Origin: Actinomycetota bacterium
Lineage (GTDB): Bacteria; Actinomycetota; UBA4738; HRBIN12
Assembly (NCBI GenBank): GCA_040881665.1
Contig: JBBECT010000002.1
Coordinates: 111,080 to 175,079, forward strand
DNA length: 64,000 nt
Direction: 5' to 3'
Made by a program: the position numbers and the translations under genes. This document shows positions 38,224 to 47,932 of this stretch, piece after piece; the first letter of the stretch is position 1, and each line of letters opens with the position of its first letter. The notes beneath the pieces were generated by a model. That model saw only the letters and a list, made by a program, of their open reading frames with translations, made no database searches and was not told the DNA's origin.

Positions 38224-40747
38224 CTTCGTCGAACTCGACCTCGGCGATGTGTCCGGCTTCCCGCACGTCGCCGAGCGCGGGAGCGAGCAGAGCCAGCCGC
38301 TCGGCCGTGTCGCGGACCCGGGCCCGCTCGACCGGAGCGCGGAGCGAGACCTTCTCGGTCGCCTTGTGCTTGCGCACGGCGCTGAGCACATCGGCCGCCA
38401 CGGCGAACACCCCCGGGTCGGCGTCGGCGGTCGCCGCGAACTCCTCGGGAGCGGGCCAGCCGGCGCGATGCACGGAGCCTTCCTGCCACCATGACCAGAC
38501 CTCCTCGGTCACGTACGGGAGGAACGGCGCCAGCAGACGCAGCAGGATGGACAGCGCGGTGCGCAATGCCTCGATCGCCGAGCCGGCGGCCGCCTCACCC
38601 TTCACTCCGTACGCGCGGCTCTTCACGAGCTCGACGTAGTCGTCACAGAAGTCCCAGAAGAACCGCTCGGTGATCTCGAGCGCCCGCGCGTGGTCGTAGT
38701 TCTCGAACGCCGCCGTCGCGTCGGCGGCGACGGTCGCGAGCGTGCGCAGCATCGAGCGGTCGAGCGACTCGGTCACCGCACCGGGCGCCGCCTCCATCTG
38801 CAGGACGAACCGCGAAACGTTGAGCGCCTTGATAGCGAGGCGGCGACCGACCTTCATCTGCTGCTCGTCGAAGGCGGTGTCCACACCCAAGCGGGCGCTC
38901 GCGGCCCAGTAGCGCACCGCGTCGGCGCCGTGTTGCTCCAGCAGACCGAGCGGCGTGACGACGTTCCCCTTCGACTTCGACATCTTCTTGCGGTCGGGAT
39001 CCAGCACCCACCCGGAGATGGCGGTGTCGGTCCACGGGAGCGACCCGTGCTCGAGCTCGGCGCGCAGGACCGTGTAGAACAGCCACGTGCGGATGATCTC
39101 GTGGCTCTGCGGACGCAGATCCATCGGGAACAGGCGGGAGAACAGGTCGGGGTCGTCTTCCCAGCGGGCGGCGATCTGGGGTGTGAGCGAGGACGTCGCC
39201 CACGTGTCCATCACGTCGGGGTCGCCCGTGAACCCGCCCGGGACGTCACGCTGCCCGCCCGTGAACCCCTCCGGGACGTCGGTGAGCGGATCGATCGGCA
39301 GGCGCGCCTCGTCGGGCATGATCGGCCGGTCGTGATCGGCGATGCCCTGGTCGTCGAGCGGGTACCAAACGGGCAGCGGCACCCCGAAGAACCGCTGTCG
39401 GCTGACGGCCCAGTCCGCGTTGAGCCCCTCGACCCAGGACTCGTAGCGCCCCCGCATGTGCGGCGGGTGCCAGGTCAGCTCGCGTCCCCGCTCGAGCAGC
39501 CGGTCGCGCAACGCGAGCGTCGAGACGAACCACTGGCGGCTCGTGATCACCTCGAGGGGCCGGTCGCCCCTCTCGTAGAACTTCACGACGTGGCGTACCT
39601 GCTCCGGCTCGCCCAGCAGCGCCCCCGACTCGGCGAGCATCTCGGTGATCCGTCGCCGGGCCTTCTTCGCATACATCCCGGCGATCTCTTCCTGTGCCGC
39701 GGTCGCCGCGGCGACGTCGCGCGAGTCCCAGCCCTCGCGGCCCCATCGGGGCGGGGCGATCGAGCCGTCCTTCTGCATCACGACCTTCGCCGGGAGCCCC
39801 AGCTCCTTCCACCAGAGCACGTCGGTGACGTCTCCGAAGGTGCAGATCATCGCCACCCCCGTTCCCTTCTCGGGGTCGGCGAGCTCGTGGGCGAGCACCG
39901 GCACGGCGGCGCCGAACAGCGGCGTGAACACCCGAGAGCCGACGAGCTTCTCGTACCGCGCGTCGCCCGGATGCACCACGAGCGCCACGCATGCGGGGAT
40001 CAGCTCGGGACGGGAGGTCTCGATCTCCACCGAGTCCTCGCCGTCCTCGCGTTCGAACGCGATCCGGTGGTAGAGACCGTCCTGTTCCCGGTCCTCGATC
40101 TCCGCCTGGGCCACCGCGGTCTTGAAGTCGACATCCCACATCGTCGGCGCCTCGGCCGTGTACGCGTGGCCCTCGGCGAGCAGCCGCAGGAAGCCCCGTT
40201 GCGAGGCACGGCGGGCGGCATCCCCGATCGTCGTATAGGTCATCGACCAGTCGACCGACAGCGACAGCCGCCGGAACAGCTCCTCGAAGGCCCGCTCGTC
40301 CTCGGCGGTCAGCCGATCGCACAGCTCGATGAAGTCGCCTCGCGACAGCGACACGGGCTGCAGGCGCTCCCCCTTCGGCGCCGTGACGGGCTCGAAGGTC
40401 GCGGCGTCGAACGCGGGATCGGAGGCGACGGACGGGTCGCACAACACGCCGAAGTAGTTCTGCACCCTCCGCTCGGTGGGCAGGCCGTTGTCGTCCCACC
40501 CCATCGGGTAGAAGACCTCCTTGCCCGACATCCGCCGGTAGCGAGCGACCACGTCGGTGTGCGTGTAGCTGAACACGTGTCCGACGTGCAGCGACCCGCT
40601 CACCGTCGGCGGGGGGGTGTCGATCGCGAAGATCTCTTCGCGGGGCTTGGTCCGGTCGAAGCGGTAGGTGCCCTCGGCCTCCCACCGCTCACCCCAGGTC
40701 TGCTCGAGCCCGTCGACGCTCGGCTTGTCCGGCACGGCTGCGCTCAT
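38177..40747 (-). CDS. valS: Valyl-tRNA synthetase
   Basis: This 856-residue class Ia synthetase charges tRNA-Val and edits Thr-tRNA-Val. The HIGH motif is SGSLHVGH, the KMSKS motif is KKMSKSKGN, and NGLPTERRV and DVMDTWATSS are typical of ValRS. A near-repeat DVPEGFTGG/DVPGGFTGD is present before the DTWA block. The C-terminus lacks a long coiled-coil tail. The ATG overlaps the stop of the MmpL gene by 4 bases (ATGA). It is also preceded by TATATT at a 6-base distance, so it can be read both by coupling and from its own leaderless message. folC follows. Confidence 0.94.
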   Translation of the reverse strand: MSAAVPDKPSVDGLEQTWGERWEAEGTYRFDRTKPREEIFAIDTPPPTVSGSLHVGHVFSYTHTDVVARYRRMSGKEVFYPMGWDDNGLPTERRVQNYFGVLCDPSVASDPAFDAATFEPVTAPKGERLQPVSLSRGDFIELCDRLTAEDERAFEELFRRLSLSVDWSMTYTTIGDAARRASQRGFLRLLAEGHAYTAEAPTMWDVDFKTAVAQAEIEDREQDGLYHRIAFEREDGEDSVEIETSRPELIPACVALVVHPGDARYEKLVGSRVFTPLFGAAVPVLAHELADPEKGTGVAMICTFGDVTDVLWWKELGLPAKVVMQKDGSIAPPRWGREGWDSRDVAAATAAQEEIAGMYAKKARRRITEMLAESGALLGEPEQVRHVVKFYERGDRPLEVITSRQWFVSTLALRDRLLERGRELTWHPPHMRGRYESWVEGLNADWAVSRQRFFGVPLPVWYPLDDQGIADHDRPIMPDEARLPIDPLTDVPEGFTGGQRDVPGGFTGDPDVMDTWATSSLTPQIAARWEDDPDLFSRLFPMDLRPQSHEIIRTWLFYTVLRAELEHGSLPWTDTAISGWVLDPDRKKMSKSKGNVVTPLGLLEQHGADAVRYWAASARLGVDTAFDEQQMKVGRRLAIKALNVSRFVLQMEAAPGAVTESLDRSMLRTLATVAADATAAFENYDHARALEITERFFWDFCDDYVELVKSRAYGVKGEAAAGSAIEALRTALSILLRLLAPFLPYVTEEVWSWWQEGSVHRAGWPAPEEFAATADADPGVFAVAADVLSAVRKHKATEKVSLRAPVERARVRDTAERLALLAPALGDVREAGHIAEVEFDEDGAFAVETQLASQDA

Positions 40748-43728
40748 GGGCGGAATATACGGGATGGTTCGGGGGCCTCGGGGGCCTCGGGGGCCGTGCG
40801 CTTCCCCTCGAAGTTGATCCGCGGCAGCCACGCGAGCCACCGCGGCATCCACCAGGTGGCCCTGCCCATCAACACCAGCAACGCGGGCGCGAGAACGAGC
40901 ATCATCGTTCCCGCAAGGAACACCGCGACGGCCAGCCCGACGCCGAACTGCTTCACGATCGGATCGCCGTTGAGGATGAAGCTGCCGAACACCGAGATCA
41001 TGATCGCGGCCGCGGCCGCGATCACCGGTCCGGCGCGGCCGAGCCCGCGGATCACCGCCTCGCGGGTATCGAGGCCTCGCTCATGCTCCTCCTGGACGAC
41101 CGAGACCAGGAACACCTGGTAATCCATCGACAGGCCGAACAACACCGTGAACATCATCAGCGGAACGAAGCTCGCCACCGGGACCTGGGCGGTGGGCGCG
41201 TCGATCCCGATCAGGGCGGTCCCCCATCCCCACTGGAACGTGGCGGTGAGCACGCCGAACGCGGCCGCGACACAGAGCAGGTTCACCACCGCCGCCTGCA
41301 CGGGGATCGCGAACGAGTGGAACGCGAGCAGCAGCACGAAGAAGCTCAACCCGATCACCACGAGGATCACGAGCGGGAGCTTCGCGGAGATCTCGTCCGC
41401 GAGGTCGACGTTCGAGGCGGTGGACCCGCCGACGGATGCCTGCACGTCCGTTCCCGAGATCGCGTCCGGGATCACGTGTCCGCGCATCCGGACCACGAGC
41501 CCCGCCGTCGCCTCGTCCGACGGCGCGTGTGTCGGCACGACGCTGGTGATCGCGACGTCGTCGTCGGAGTTCAGGAACGGGGGCGAGACGACCTCGACCC
41601 CCGGCGTGTCCTCGAAGGCGTGTTGCAGGCGCACGAGCCGCGGGTCGGTCGCCTTCGGGTCGCCGGCTGCCGCGGTGAGCTCGTTCGTCAGCTCTCGCTT
41701 CAGCTGCTTCGCACGCGCCTCTTCGTCCGTGGCTTCACGCTGGAGCGCCTTCAGCGTCGCGGTCTTCTTCGCCTTGCGCCGGTCGAAGGCCTTCCCGTCG
41801 CGCTCGAGCTCCGCCTCTTGCTCGAGCAACAGCTCGCCCTGTGCCTCCAGGGCCGCTCCCTGCCGCTCGAGCACCGCGGCCCGGGACTCGAGCCGGTCCT
41901 TCTCGGCCTCGAGTCGTTCGGCACGTTCGAACAGACGAACCCCGCGCGCGGCAATCCGCTCGGCACGCGGCTCCAGACGCTCGAGGTTCCCTTCGAGCCG
42001 GGAGGCGATCTGTTGGAGCTTCGCGAGGCGTCGCTCGAGCCTGGCACGTCGATCCGGGTCGGTAACGTGCTGGAGCTTCTCCTCGACCCGGTCGATCAGG
42101 GCGGCCACGACCGCCAACCGCTCGAGGTACCCGGCCGCCTGTTGTGCGAGGGCGATCGCCCGAGCCTCGAGGTTCGCGATCTCTGCCTGCAGGCCCGCGC
42201 CGCGTCGCTCGAGTTCGTCCCTCTCGCCCGCGAGGACTGCGGCTTCGGCTTCGAGTGCCTGCTTGCGGACGTCGAGGCGGGCGCCCGCAGCCTCGAGCGC
42301 GTCCTTGCGCTCGAGCAGAGCATCACCCTGCCGCTCTAGCTTGGCCTGCACCTTCTCGCCGTGCACCTGCTGCCGTTCGAGCAGCCGCTGCAGGCCGAGC
42401 GCCTCGTGCTTACGGCTCCGGTACCGCTCGCTGGGTTCGGCGGGGGTTCCCAGCTGTGTCGCGATCAGCAGCGGGCCGTTGTAGCCCGGACCGAACGCGG
42501 CCGAGATCATGTCGTAGGCCTGGCGCTCGGTCGTGATCTTCGGGGTCGAGGCGATGTCCTCCTGTCCGAGCCGCAGCGAGAACACCGGAACCGCGAGCGG
42601 TACCAGGAGCGCCACCGAACCGAGGACCGCGATCACGGGGTGGCGCGCGATCGTGTGCGCCCAGCGGCTGAACGCGCGATCGTCCTCCGGCTTGTCCTTC
42701 GGGCGCAGGAACGCGGGGATCCGCAGCGAGAACACGTGCCGCCCGGTGATCGCGAGCAGGGCCGGAAGCAGGGTGATCGCCGCGAGGATCGCGGTCACCA
42801 CAGCGATCGCCGACGCGAACCCGAGCCGCGTGATCAGCGGGATGCCACCGACGAGCAGGGAGACGAGGGCGATCACCACGGTGCCGCCCGCGAACACGAC
42901 CGCGGTCCCCGATCGACCGTCGGTGCGGGCGACCGACTCCACGAGCTCGATCCCGTCGGTGAGCTGCATCCGATGGCGGTTCACCATGAACAGTGCGTAG
43001 TCGATCCCGACGCCAAGCCCGATCATCGTGGCCAAGGTCGGCGCGACCGAAGGCACGTCGACGAGATGTCCGAGCAAGCCGATCGTCCCGAGCGCGACCG
43101 TCAGGCCGAACAGAGCGGTCAGGATCGGCATGCCCATCGCGACCAGCGAGCCGAAGACGAGTGACAGGATCAGCATCGCCGCGACGATCCCGATCAGGTC
43201 GCTGCTGCCGGTCTCGGGAGAGGACAGCGTGCCGCCGATCGGTCCACCCGCGGCGACCTGCATGCCCGTGCCCCGCGCCGCCGCCTGGGCTCGGGCCAGC
43301 ACCCCCTCGGCGAGCTCCACGGTGAGGTCGGAGCCGTAGACACCCATCAGGACGTTGATATATGCGGTGCGCTCGTCGTCGGAGACCTGGGCCTGTCCGA
43401 GCTCCGCGAACGGACTCGTCGTCTCGTGGACGTGCGGCGCCGGCTGGATCGAGCGGTACGCCTCGCGGATCGCCGCCTCGTTCGGGCCGGAGGTCACCTT
43501 CCCGGAGGCGGAGTGGAACACGATCGGGCTCGTGCCGTTCTGCTGGGGCGAGAAGTTCTCCGCGAGCAGGTCGAACGCCCGCTGGCTATCGGTACCCGGA
43601 AGCGTGAGGTCGTCGTTGGTCTTCGCACCGACCTGCGCGACGACCGCGACGACGGCACCGGCTACCAGGATCCACAGGACGAGGACGAGCACCCGATGCC
43701 GGGCGCAGAACCGGCCGAGTCGCTCCAT
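40744..43728 (-). CDS. MmpL/RND-type transporter with large coiled-coil insert
   Basis: This 994-residue membrane protein has two repeats of RND topology: TM1 at 13-32, helices 2-6 at about 178-330, TM7 at about 364-384, and the last helices from about 775. The proton-relay DY pairs are visible in GIDYALFMVN (243-244) and GLSMDYQVFLV. The second extracytoplasmic loop carries a highly charged coiled coil at about 438-685, broken at HVTDPDRRA (555-563), consistent with an antiparallel hairpin. Mycobacterial MmpL4/5 also carry a coiled-coil insert. Likely exports lipids or siderophore-like compounds; no accessory protein gene is adjacent. It starts 9 bases before... the clpX stop lies 9 bases upstream of its ATG, so it may follow clpX on one transcript. 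Confidence 0.88.
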   Translation of the reverse strand: MERLGRFCARHRVLVLVLWILVAGAVVAVVAQVGAKTNDDLTLPGTDSQRAFDLLAENFSPQQNGTSPIVFHSASGKVTSGPNEAAIREAYRSIQPAPHVHETTSPFAELGQAQVSDDERTAYINVLMGVYGSDLTVELAEGVLARAQAAARGTGMQVAAGGPIGGTLSSPETGSSDLIGIVAAMLILSLVFGSLVAMGMPILTALFGLTVALGTIGLLGHLVDVPSVAPTLATMIGLGVGIDYALFMVNRHRMQLTDGIELVESVARTDGRSGTAVVFAGGTVVIALVSLLVGGIPLITRLGFASAIAVVTAILAAITLLPALLAITGRHVFSLRIPAFLRPKDKPEDDRAFSRWAHTIARHPVIAVLGSVALLVPLAVPVFSLRLGQEDIASTPKITTERQAYDMISAAFGPGYNGPLLIATQLGTPAEPSERYRSRKHEALGLQRLLERQQVHGEKVQAKLERQGDALLERKDALEAAGARLDVRKQALEAEAAVLAGERDELERRGAGLQAEIANLEARAIALAQQAAGYLERLAVVAALIDRVEEKLQHVTDPDRRARLERRLAKLQQIASRLEGNLERLEPRAERIAARGVRLFERAERLEAEKDRLESRAAVLERQGAALEAQGELLLEQEAELERDGKAFDRRKAKKTATLKALQREATDEEARAKQLKRELTNELTAAAGDPKATDPRLVRLQHAFEDTPGVEVVSPPFLNSDDDVAITSVVPTHAPSDEATAGLVVRMRGHVIPDAISGTDVQASVGGSTASNVDLADEISAKLPLVILVVIGLSFFVLLLAFHSFAIPVQAAVVNLLCVAAAFGVLTATFQWGWGTALIGIDAPTAQVPVASFVPLMMFTVLFGLSMDYQVFLVSVVQEEHERGLDTREAVIRGLGRAGPVIAAAAAIMISVFGSFILNGDPIVKQFGVGLAVAVFLAGTMMLVLAPALLVLMGRATWWMPRWLAWLPRINFEGKRTAPEAPEAPEPSRIFRP
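40754..40759 (-). promoter_or_regulatory. -10 hexamer of valS
   Basis: TATATT on the minus strand, 6 bases before the valS ATG, inside the last codons of the MmpL gene. It could be chance coding sequence, but spacing and sequence match the other leaderless starts. Confidence 0.45.
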
Positions 43729-43737
43729 CGAGCGAGG

Positions 43738-44997
43738 TTAGGCCGTGCGTTCGCGACGCTGGCGGGTCTCCTTGACCGGAACCAGCGTGGGGTTGACGCC
43801 GCTGAGGACGACGTCGCGGTCGACGACACACTTGTTGACGTCTTGACGCGAGGGAAGGTCGTACATCACGTTCAGCAGGACCTCCTCCATGATCGCGCGG
43901 AGGCCGCGTGCACCGGTGCCGCGCAGGATCGCCTGGTCGGCGATCGCGTCGAGCGAGTCGTCGGTGAACTCGAGCTCGACGCCATCGAACTCGAAGAACT
44001 TGTGGTACTGCTTCACGAGCGCGTTCTTCGGCTCGGTGAGGATCTGCACGAGCGCGCCCTTGTCGAGCTGGTCCACGTTCGTGAGCACCGGAAGGCGTCC
44101 GACGAACTCGGGGATCAAGCCGTACTTCAACAGGTCCTCGGGCAGCACCTTGCCGAGCACCTCGCCCAGGTCTTTCTCGTCGGCGCGGCGCACGTCGGCG
44201 CCGAACCCGACGCCGCGGCTGCCGATACGGCTCTCGATGATCTTGTCGAGCCCGGCGAACGCCCCGCCGCAGATGAACAGGACGTTCGTCGTGTCGATCT
44301 GGATGAACTCCTGGTGTGGATGCTTGCGCCCGCCCTGCGGCGGTACCGAGGCGGTGGTGCCCTCGAGGATCTTCAGCAGAGCCTGCTGCACGCCCTCACC
44401 GGAGACGTCACGCGTGATCGACGGGTTCTCGCTCTTGCGGGCGATCTTGTCGATCTCGTCGATGTAGATGATGCCCGTCTCGGCCTTCTTCACGTCGTAG
44501 TCGGCCGCCTGGATCAGCTTCAGCAGGATGTTCTCGACATCCTCGCCCACGTACCCGGCCTCGGTGAGCGCCGTCGCGTCGGCGATCGCGAAGGGGACGT
44601 TGAGCATGCGTGCGAGGGTCTGCGCCAAAAGCGTCTTCCCGCAGCCCGTGGGGCCGAGGATCATGATGTTGGACTTCTGGAGCTCGACCTCGGCGTCTTT
44701 CGCACCGACCTGGATCCGCTTGTAGTGGTTGTAGACCGCGACCGACAGGACCTTCTTCGCCTGATCCTGTCCGATGATGTAGTCGTCGAGGAAGGAGTAG
44801 ATCTCGTGCGGCTTCGGGAGCTCTTCGAGCTTGAGCTCGGAACCTTCGTTGAGCTCTTCCTCGATGATCTCGTTGCACAGATCGATGCACTCGTCGCAGA
44901 CGTAGACGCCGGGGCCGGCGATCAACTTCTTGACCTGCTTCTGCGACTTGCCGCAGAAGCTGCACTTCAACAGGTCGGAGTCACCGAACTTGGCCAT
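43738..44997 (-). CDS. clpX: ClpX ATP-dependent unfoldase
   Basis: This 419-residue AAA+ protein unfolds substrates for ClpP. An N-terminal zinc domain has Cys12, Cys15, Cys34 and Cys37. Walker A is GPTGCGKT (115-122), Walker B is IIYIDEID, and the RKH pore loop is GGRKHPHQE. The ClpP-docking loop reads VGF (SRGVGFGAD) rather than the common IGF. It follows clpP by 71 bases, the standard tig-clpP-clpX order. Confidence 0.97.
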   Translation of the reverse strand: MAKFGDSDLLKCSFCGKSQKQVKKLIAGPGVYVCDECIDLCNEIIEEELNEGSELKLEELPKPHEIYSFLDDYIIGQDQAKKVLSVAVYNHYKRIQVGAKDAEVELQKSNIMILGPTGCGKTLLAQTLARMLNVPFAIADATALTEAGYVGEDVENILLKLIQAADYDVKKAETGIIYIDEIDKIARKSENPSITRDVSGEGVQQALLKILEGTTASVPPQGGRKHPHQEFIQIDTTNVLFICGGAFAGLDKIIESRIGSRGVGFGADVRRADEKDLGEVLGKVLPEDLLKYGLIPEFVGRLPVLTNVDQLDKGALVQILTEPKNALVKQYHKFFEFDGVELEFTDDSLDAIADQAILRGTGARGLRAIMEEVLLNVMYDLPSRQDVNKCVVDRDVVLSGVNPTLVPVKETRQRRERTA

Positions 44998-45068
44998 GCC
45001 CCCTGGATCTGCCTCTCTGCCACGCCGCGCGCCGGAACCGCGGCTCCATTCCTACAGTCTACTCCGAC

Positions 45069-45698
45069 CTAGACGGACGCCGCAGCAAGCTCCGGCGTGA
45101 GCCCGCGCGCCTGGATGATCTCGTCGATGACCCCGTACTCCTTGGCCTGTTCGGCAGTGAGGATGAAGTCGCGGTCGGTGTCCTTGCCGACCTTCTCGAG
45201 CGCCTGGCCCGTGTGCTGGGCGATCAGCTCGTCGAGCAGGCGACGATAGCGGAGGATCTCCTTGGCCTGGATCTCGATGTCGACGGCCTGTCCCTGCGCA
45301 CCACCGTGCGGCTGGTGCAACAGCACGCGGGAATGCGGCAGCGCGTAGCGCTTGCCCTTCGCACCCGCGAGCAGCACGACGGCGGCGGCCGACGCGGCCT
45401 GGCCCATCACGATCGTCGAGACGTCGGGCTTGATGTACTTCATCGTGTCGTAGATCGCGAACAAGGAGGTGATGTCACCGCCCGGTGAGTTGATGTACAG
45501 GTTGATGTCCTTGTCCGGCTCTTCGGACTCGAGGTGCAGCAGCTGCGCCATGATCAGGTTGCCGACGGCGTCGTCGATCGGCGTTCCCAGGAACACGATG
45601 CGCTCTTTCAACAGGCGCGAGTAGATGTCGAAGGACCGCTCGCCCCGGCTGGTCTGCTCGACGACGACGGGGACGAGATAGTTCTGGATGTCGGTCAC
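45069..45698 (-). CDS. clpP: ClpP protease subunit
   Basis: This 209-residue serine protease subunit forms the tetradecameric chamber. Catalytic Ser103 ([10 protein letters not shown]), His128 (VLLHQPHGG) and the Asp region GKDTDRD (around 173-177) are present. The GTG start overlaps the tig stop by 4 bases (GTGA). Only one clpP is seen here, whereas many Actinobacteria carry a tandem clpP1-clpP2 pair; a second copy could lie elsewhere. Confidence 0.96.
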   Translation of the reverse strand: MTDIQNYLVPVVVEQTSRGERSFDIYSRLLKERIVFLGTPIDDAVGNLIMAQLLHLESEEPDKDINLYINSPGGDITSLFAIYDTMKYIKPDVSTIVMGQAASAAAVVLLAGAKGKRYALPHSRVLLHQPHGGAQGQAVDIEIQAKEILRYRRLLDELIAQHTGQALEKVGKDTDRDFILTAEQAKEYGVIDEIIQARGLTPELAAASV

Positions 45699-47080
45699 GG
45701 ATTCGCCTCCGGTTTCGGTTCGGATGCTCGATCAGGGTCGCTGTCGCTAGAGGTATCGGCGGCCGCGTCGCCGTCGTTGACCTCGGAAGGAGCGCTCTCG
45801 GACTCGACCTTGGCCTTGTCGACCAGCATGTCGAGCGCCTTGGAACGGATGATATCACTGGCCAGAGACACGATCTGACCGCTGCGCTCCAACGTTTGCG
45901 CGACCTGCTTCGGCTCTTGTCCCACCTGTGCGGCGAGCATCGAGATCTCGGTGCCGAGCTCCTCGGCCGACACCTCCAGGTCTTCCGAGCGCGCGATCGA
46001 CTCGAGGATCAGGTCGGCCTTGATCGCGCGGATCGCGTGATCGCGGGCGTCGGAGCGCAGTCGCTCCTCATCCCAGCCCTGCGCCTCCAGAACCTGGTCC
46101 AGCGTCATCCCGGAGCGTTCGGCGCGTTCGCGTGCCCCGTCGACCCGCTGCTGGGTCTCCTCGTCGATCAACGTGTCGGGAAGGTCGACCTCGACGCGGT
46201 CGATCAGCTCTTGGAGCACGCGGTCGCGCACCACAGCCTGCGCCTGCCGTTCCTTGTTCTGTTCGATCGACTCGCGCAGGCTCCCGCGGAACTCGTCGAG
46301 CGTGTCGAACTCGCTCGCGGTCTTGGCCAGCTCGTCGTCGAGCTCGGGGAGCTTCTTGCCCTTCACCTCTTTCACGAGCACGCGGAACGAGGCGGTTCCC
46401 CCGGCGCGCTCCCCCGCGCCCGGCCCGAGCTCCTGGTCGAAGGTGATGATGTCGCCCGGCTTCTTCCCGAGCAGCTCGCTGTCCATCGAGGGACCGAACT
46501 CGCCGGAACCGACCGAGTAGAGGTAGTCGGGCCGCGTTCCCTCGGCCAGTTCCTCGCCGTCGACCTCCGCGTGCACGTCGGCGACCACGAAGTCGCCGTC
46601 GATCGCGGGCCGCTCGACGGTCTCGAGCTCAGCGAAGCGATCGCGGACGCTCTGCAGCATCTGATCGACCTCGTCGTCGGTGGGTTCGGCGGGCGGGCGG
46701 GTGACCTCGATCCCCTCGTAGTCCTCGAGCTCGAGCCGCGGACGCACCTCCATCTCGGCCGTGAAGATCAGGGGCTTGCCGTCCTCGAGCTGCGCGAGGT
46801 CGATGTCGGGCTCGGTGATCGGCGCGAGATCCTCCTCGCGGACCGCCTCGCGGTAGTAGGAAGGCAACGACTCGTTCACGAAGTCCTCGATCACCGTGTC
46901 GCGCCCGATCTGCGCATCGATGATCTGCTTCGGAACCTTCCCCTTGCGGAACCCGGGGATCTTCACCTGCTGCGCGATGCGGGAGTACGCCTTGTCCAGA
47001 TCCTGCTCCACCTGGTCGGACGAGATCTCGACGGTGAGCTTGACCTTGTGCGGATCGGTGTTCTCGACGGTCGTCTGCAT
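45695..47080 (-). CDS. tig: Trigger factor chaperone
   Basis: This 461-residue ribosome-bound chaperone and peptidyl-prolyl isomerase has the ribosome-docking signature GFRKGKVP in its N-terminal domain. A central FKBP-type domain follows ([18 protein letters not shown] to [12 protein letters not shown]), then the helical C-terminal arms. The last roughly 35 residues are acidic and Ser/Asp/Glu-rich, a common disordered tail. The ATG follows TAGGCT at 9 bases. It heads tig-clpP-clpX. Confidence 0.95.
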   Translation of the reverse strand: MQTTVENTDPHKVKLTVEISSDQVEQDLDKAYSRIAQQVKIPGFRKGKVPKQIIDAQIGRDTVIEDFVNESLPSYYREAVREEDLAPITEPDIDLAQLEDGKPLIFTAEMEVRPRLELEDYEGIEVTRPPAEPTDDEVDQMLQSVRDRFAELETVERPAIDGDFVVADVHAEVDGEELAEGTRPDYLYSVGSGEFGPSMDSELLGKKPGDIITFDQELGPGAGERAGGTASFRVLVKEVKGKKLPELDDELAKTASEFDTLDEFRGSLRESIEQNKERQAQAVVRDRVLQELIDRVEVDLPDTLIDEETQQRVDGARERAERSGMTLDQVLEAQGWDEERLRSDARDHAIRAIKADLILESIARSEDLEVSAEELGTEISMLAAQVGQEPKQVAQTLERSGQIVSLASDIIRSKALDMLVDKAKVESESAPSEVNDGDAAADTSSDSDPDRASEPKPEANP

Positions 47081-47089
47081 GGGACGAAC

Positions 47090-47095
47090 AGCCTA
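47090..47095 (-). promoter_or_regulatory. -10 hexamer of tig
   Basis: TAGGCT on the minus strand, 9 bases before the tig ATG, without a Shine-Dalgarno sequence. Confidence 0.45.
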
Positions 47096-47131
47096 GCCGA
47101 CCCGCGCACGGGCGACCGGGCGGCGCCGGTG

Positions 47132-47137
47132 TATCGT
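47132..47137 (+). promoter_or_regulatory. -10 hexamer of the first IMPase-like gene
   Basis: TATCGT, 6 bases before the GTG at 47144. It lies 37 bases from the tig hexamer on the other strand, making a very compact divergent promoter. Confidence 0.5.
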
Positions 47138-47143
47138 GCGCCC

Positions 47144-47932
47144 GTGCTGGAGCAGGAGCTCGCCCTCGCGCACGAGCTGGCCGATCGTGCCGGCGAGATC
47201 GCCCTCGGCTTCTACGGCGGCACGTTCGAGGTACGCCACAAGCCCGACGCGACACCGGTGACCGAGGCCGACCTCGCGATCGAGGCGATGGTGCGCGAGG
47301 TGATCGCAGCGCGGTTCCCCGGCGACGCGATCCTCGGTGAGGAGCAGGGCGGCTCGACCGGCGAGGCCGAGCGCACCTGGATCCTTGATCCGATCGACGG
47401 CACGAAGAACTTCGCCGAGGCGATCCCCGTGTGGGCCACGCTGATCGGTCTGCAGATCGGCGACCGCTTCGAACTCGGTGTGGCCTCGGCGGCGGCACTC
47501 GGCGAGCGGTACTGGGCCGTCCGCGGCGCGGGGGCACACTGCAACGGCGAGCCGATACGGGTGCGCGAGGCCGTGACGTCCCTCGACCAGGCGTTCCTGT
47601 GTCTGACCGAGCTCGACGAGCTCCTGGCCTCGCCTCTGGCAGATGCGTTCCTCGAGCTCGTGCGCGCCTGCAGGCGGACGCGTGCGTTCGGGGACTTCTG
47701 GGGGCACTGCCTCGTCGCGCGCGGCGCAGTGGACGTGATGGTGGAGCCGGCGCTGTCGATCTGGGACTACGCGGCGCTCGTACCGATCCTCGAGGAGGCG
47801 GGCGGGCGCTGCACCCGACTCGACGGCGGCGCGCTGTCGGCCGTCGGCAGGCCCGGTGGCGAGGAACAGAGCATGGTGTCGACGAACGACTCGCTCCACG
47901 ACGAGGTGCTCTCGAGGCTGCGCACCGGATGA
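47144..47932 (+). CDS. Inositol monophosphatase family enzyme (HisN-like), copy 1
   Basis: This 262-residue enzyme belongs to the Mg-dependent, lithium-sensitive phosphatases. The metal-binding Glu is in ILGEEQGG, the IMPase motif is WILDPIDGTKNF, and WDYAALVPILEEAGG is the second signature. Members dephosphorylate inositol-1-phosphate, histidinol phosphate or related sugars. The residues do not separate these, though the KPDATPVTEAD start resembles the histidinol-phosphatase group. It starts with GTG, with TATCGT 6 bases upstream. The next gene's ATG overlaps its stop (ATGA). A paralogue lies at 53770. Confidence 0.87.
   Translation: MLEQELALAHELADRAGEIALGFYGGTFEVRHKPDATPVTEADLAIEAMVREVIAARFPGDAILGEEQGGSTGEAERTWILDPIDGTKNFAEAIPVWATLIGLQIGDRFELGVASAAALGERYWAVRGAGAHCNGEPIRVREAVTSLDQAFLCLTELDELLASPLADAFLELVRACRRTRAFGDFWGHCLVARGAVDVMVEPALSIWDYAALVPILEEAGGRCTRLDGGALSAVGRPGGEEQSMVSTNDSLHDEVLSRLRTG

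Noticed and set aside
40770..40796. Tandem GGGGCCTCG repeats
   Set aside because: Three 9-base units only encode Ala-Pro-Glu repeats in the MmpL C-terminal tail; too short and in frame, so not a CRISPR or regulatory repeat.
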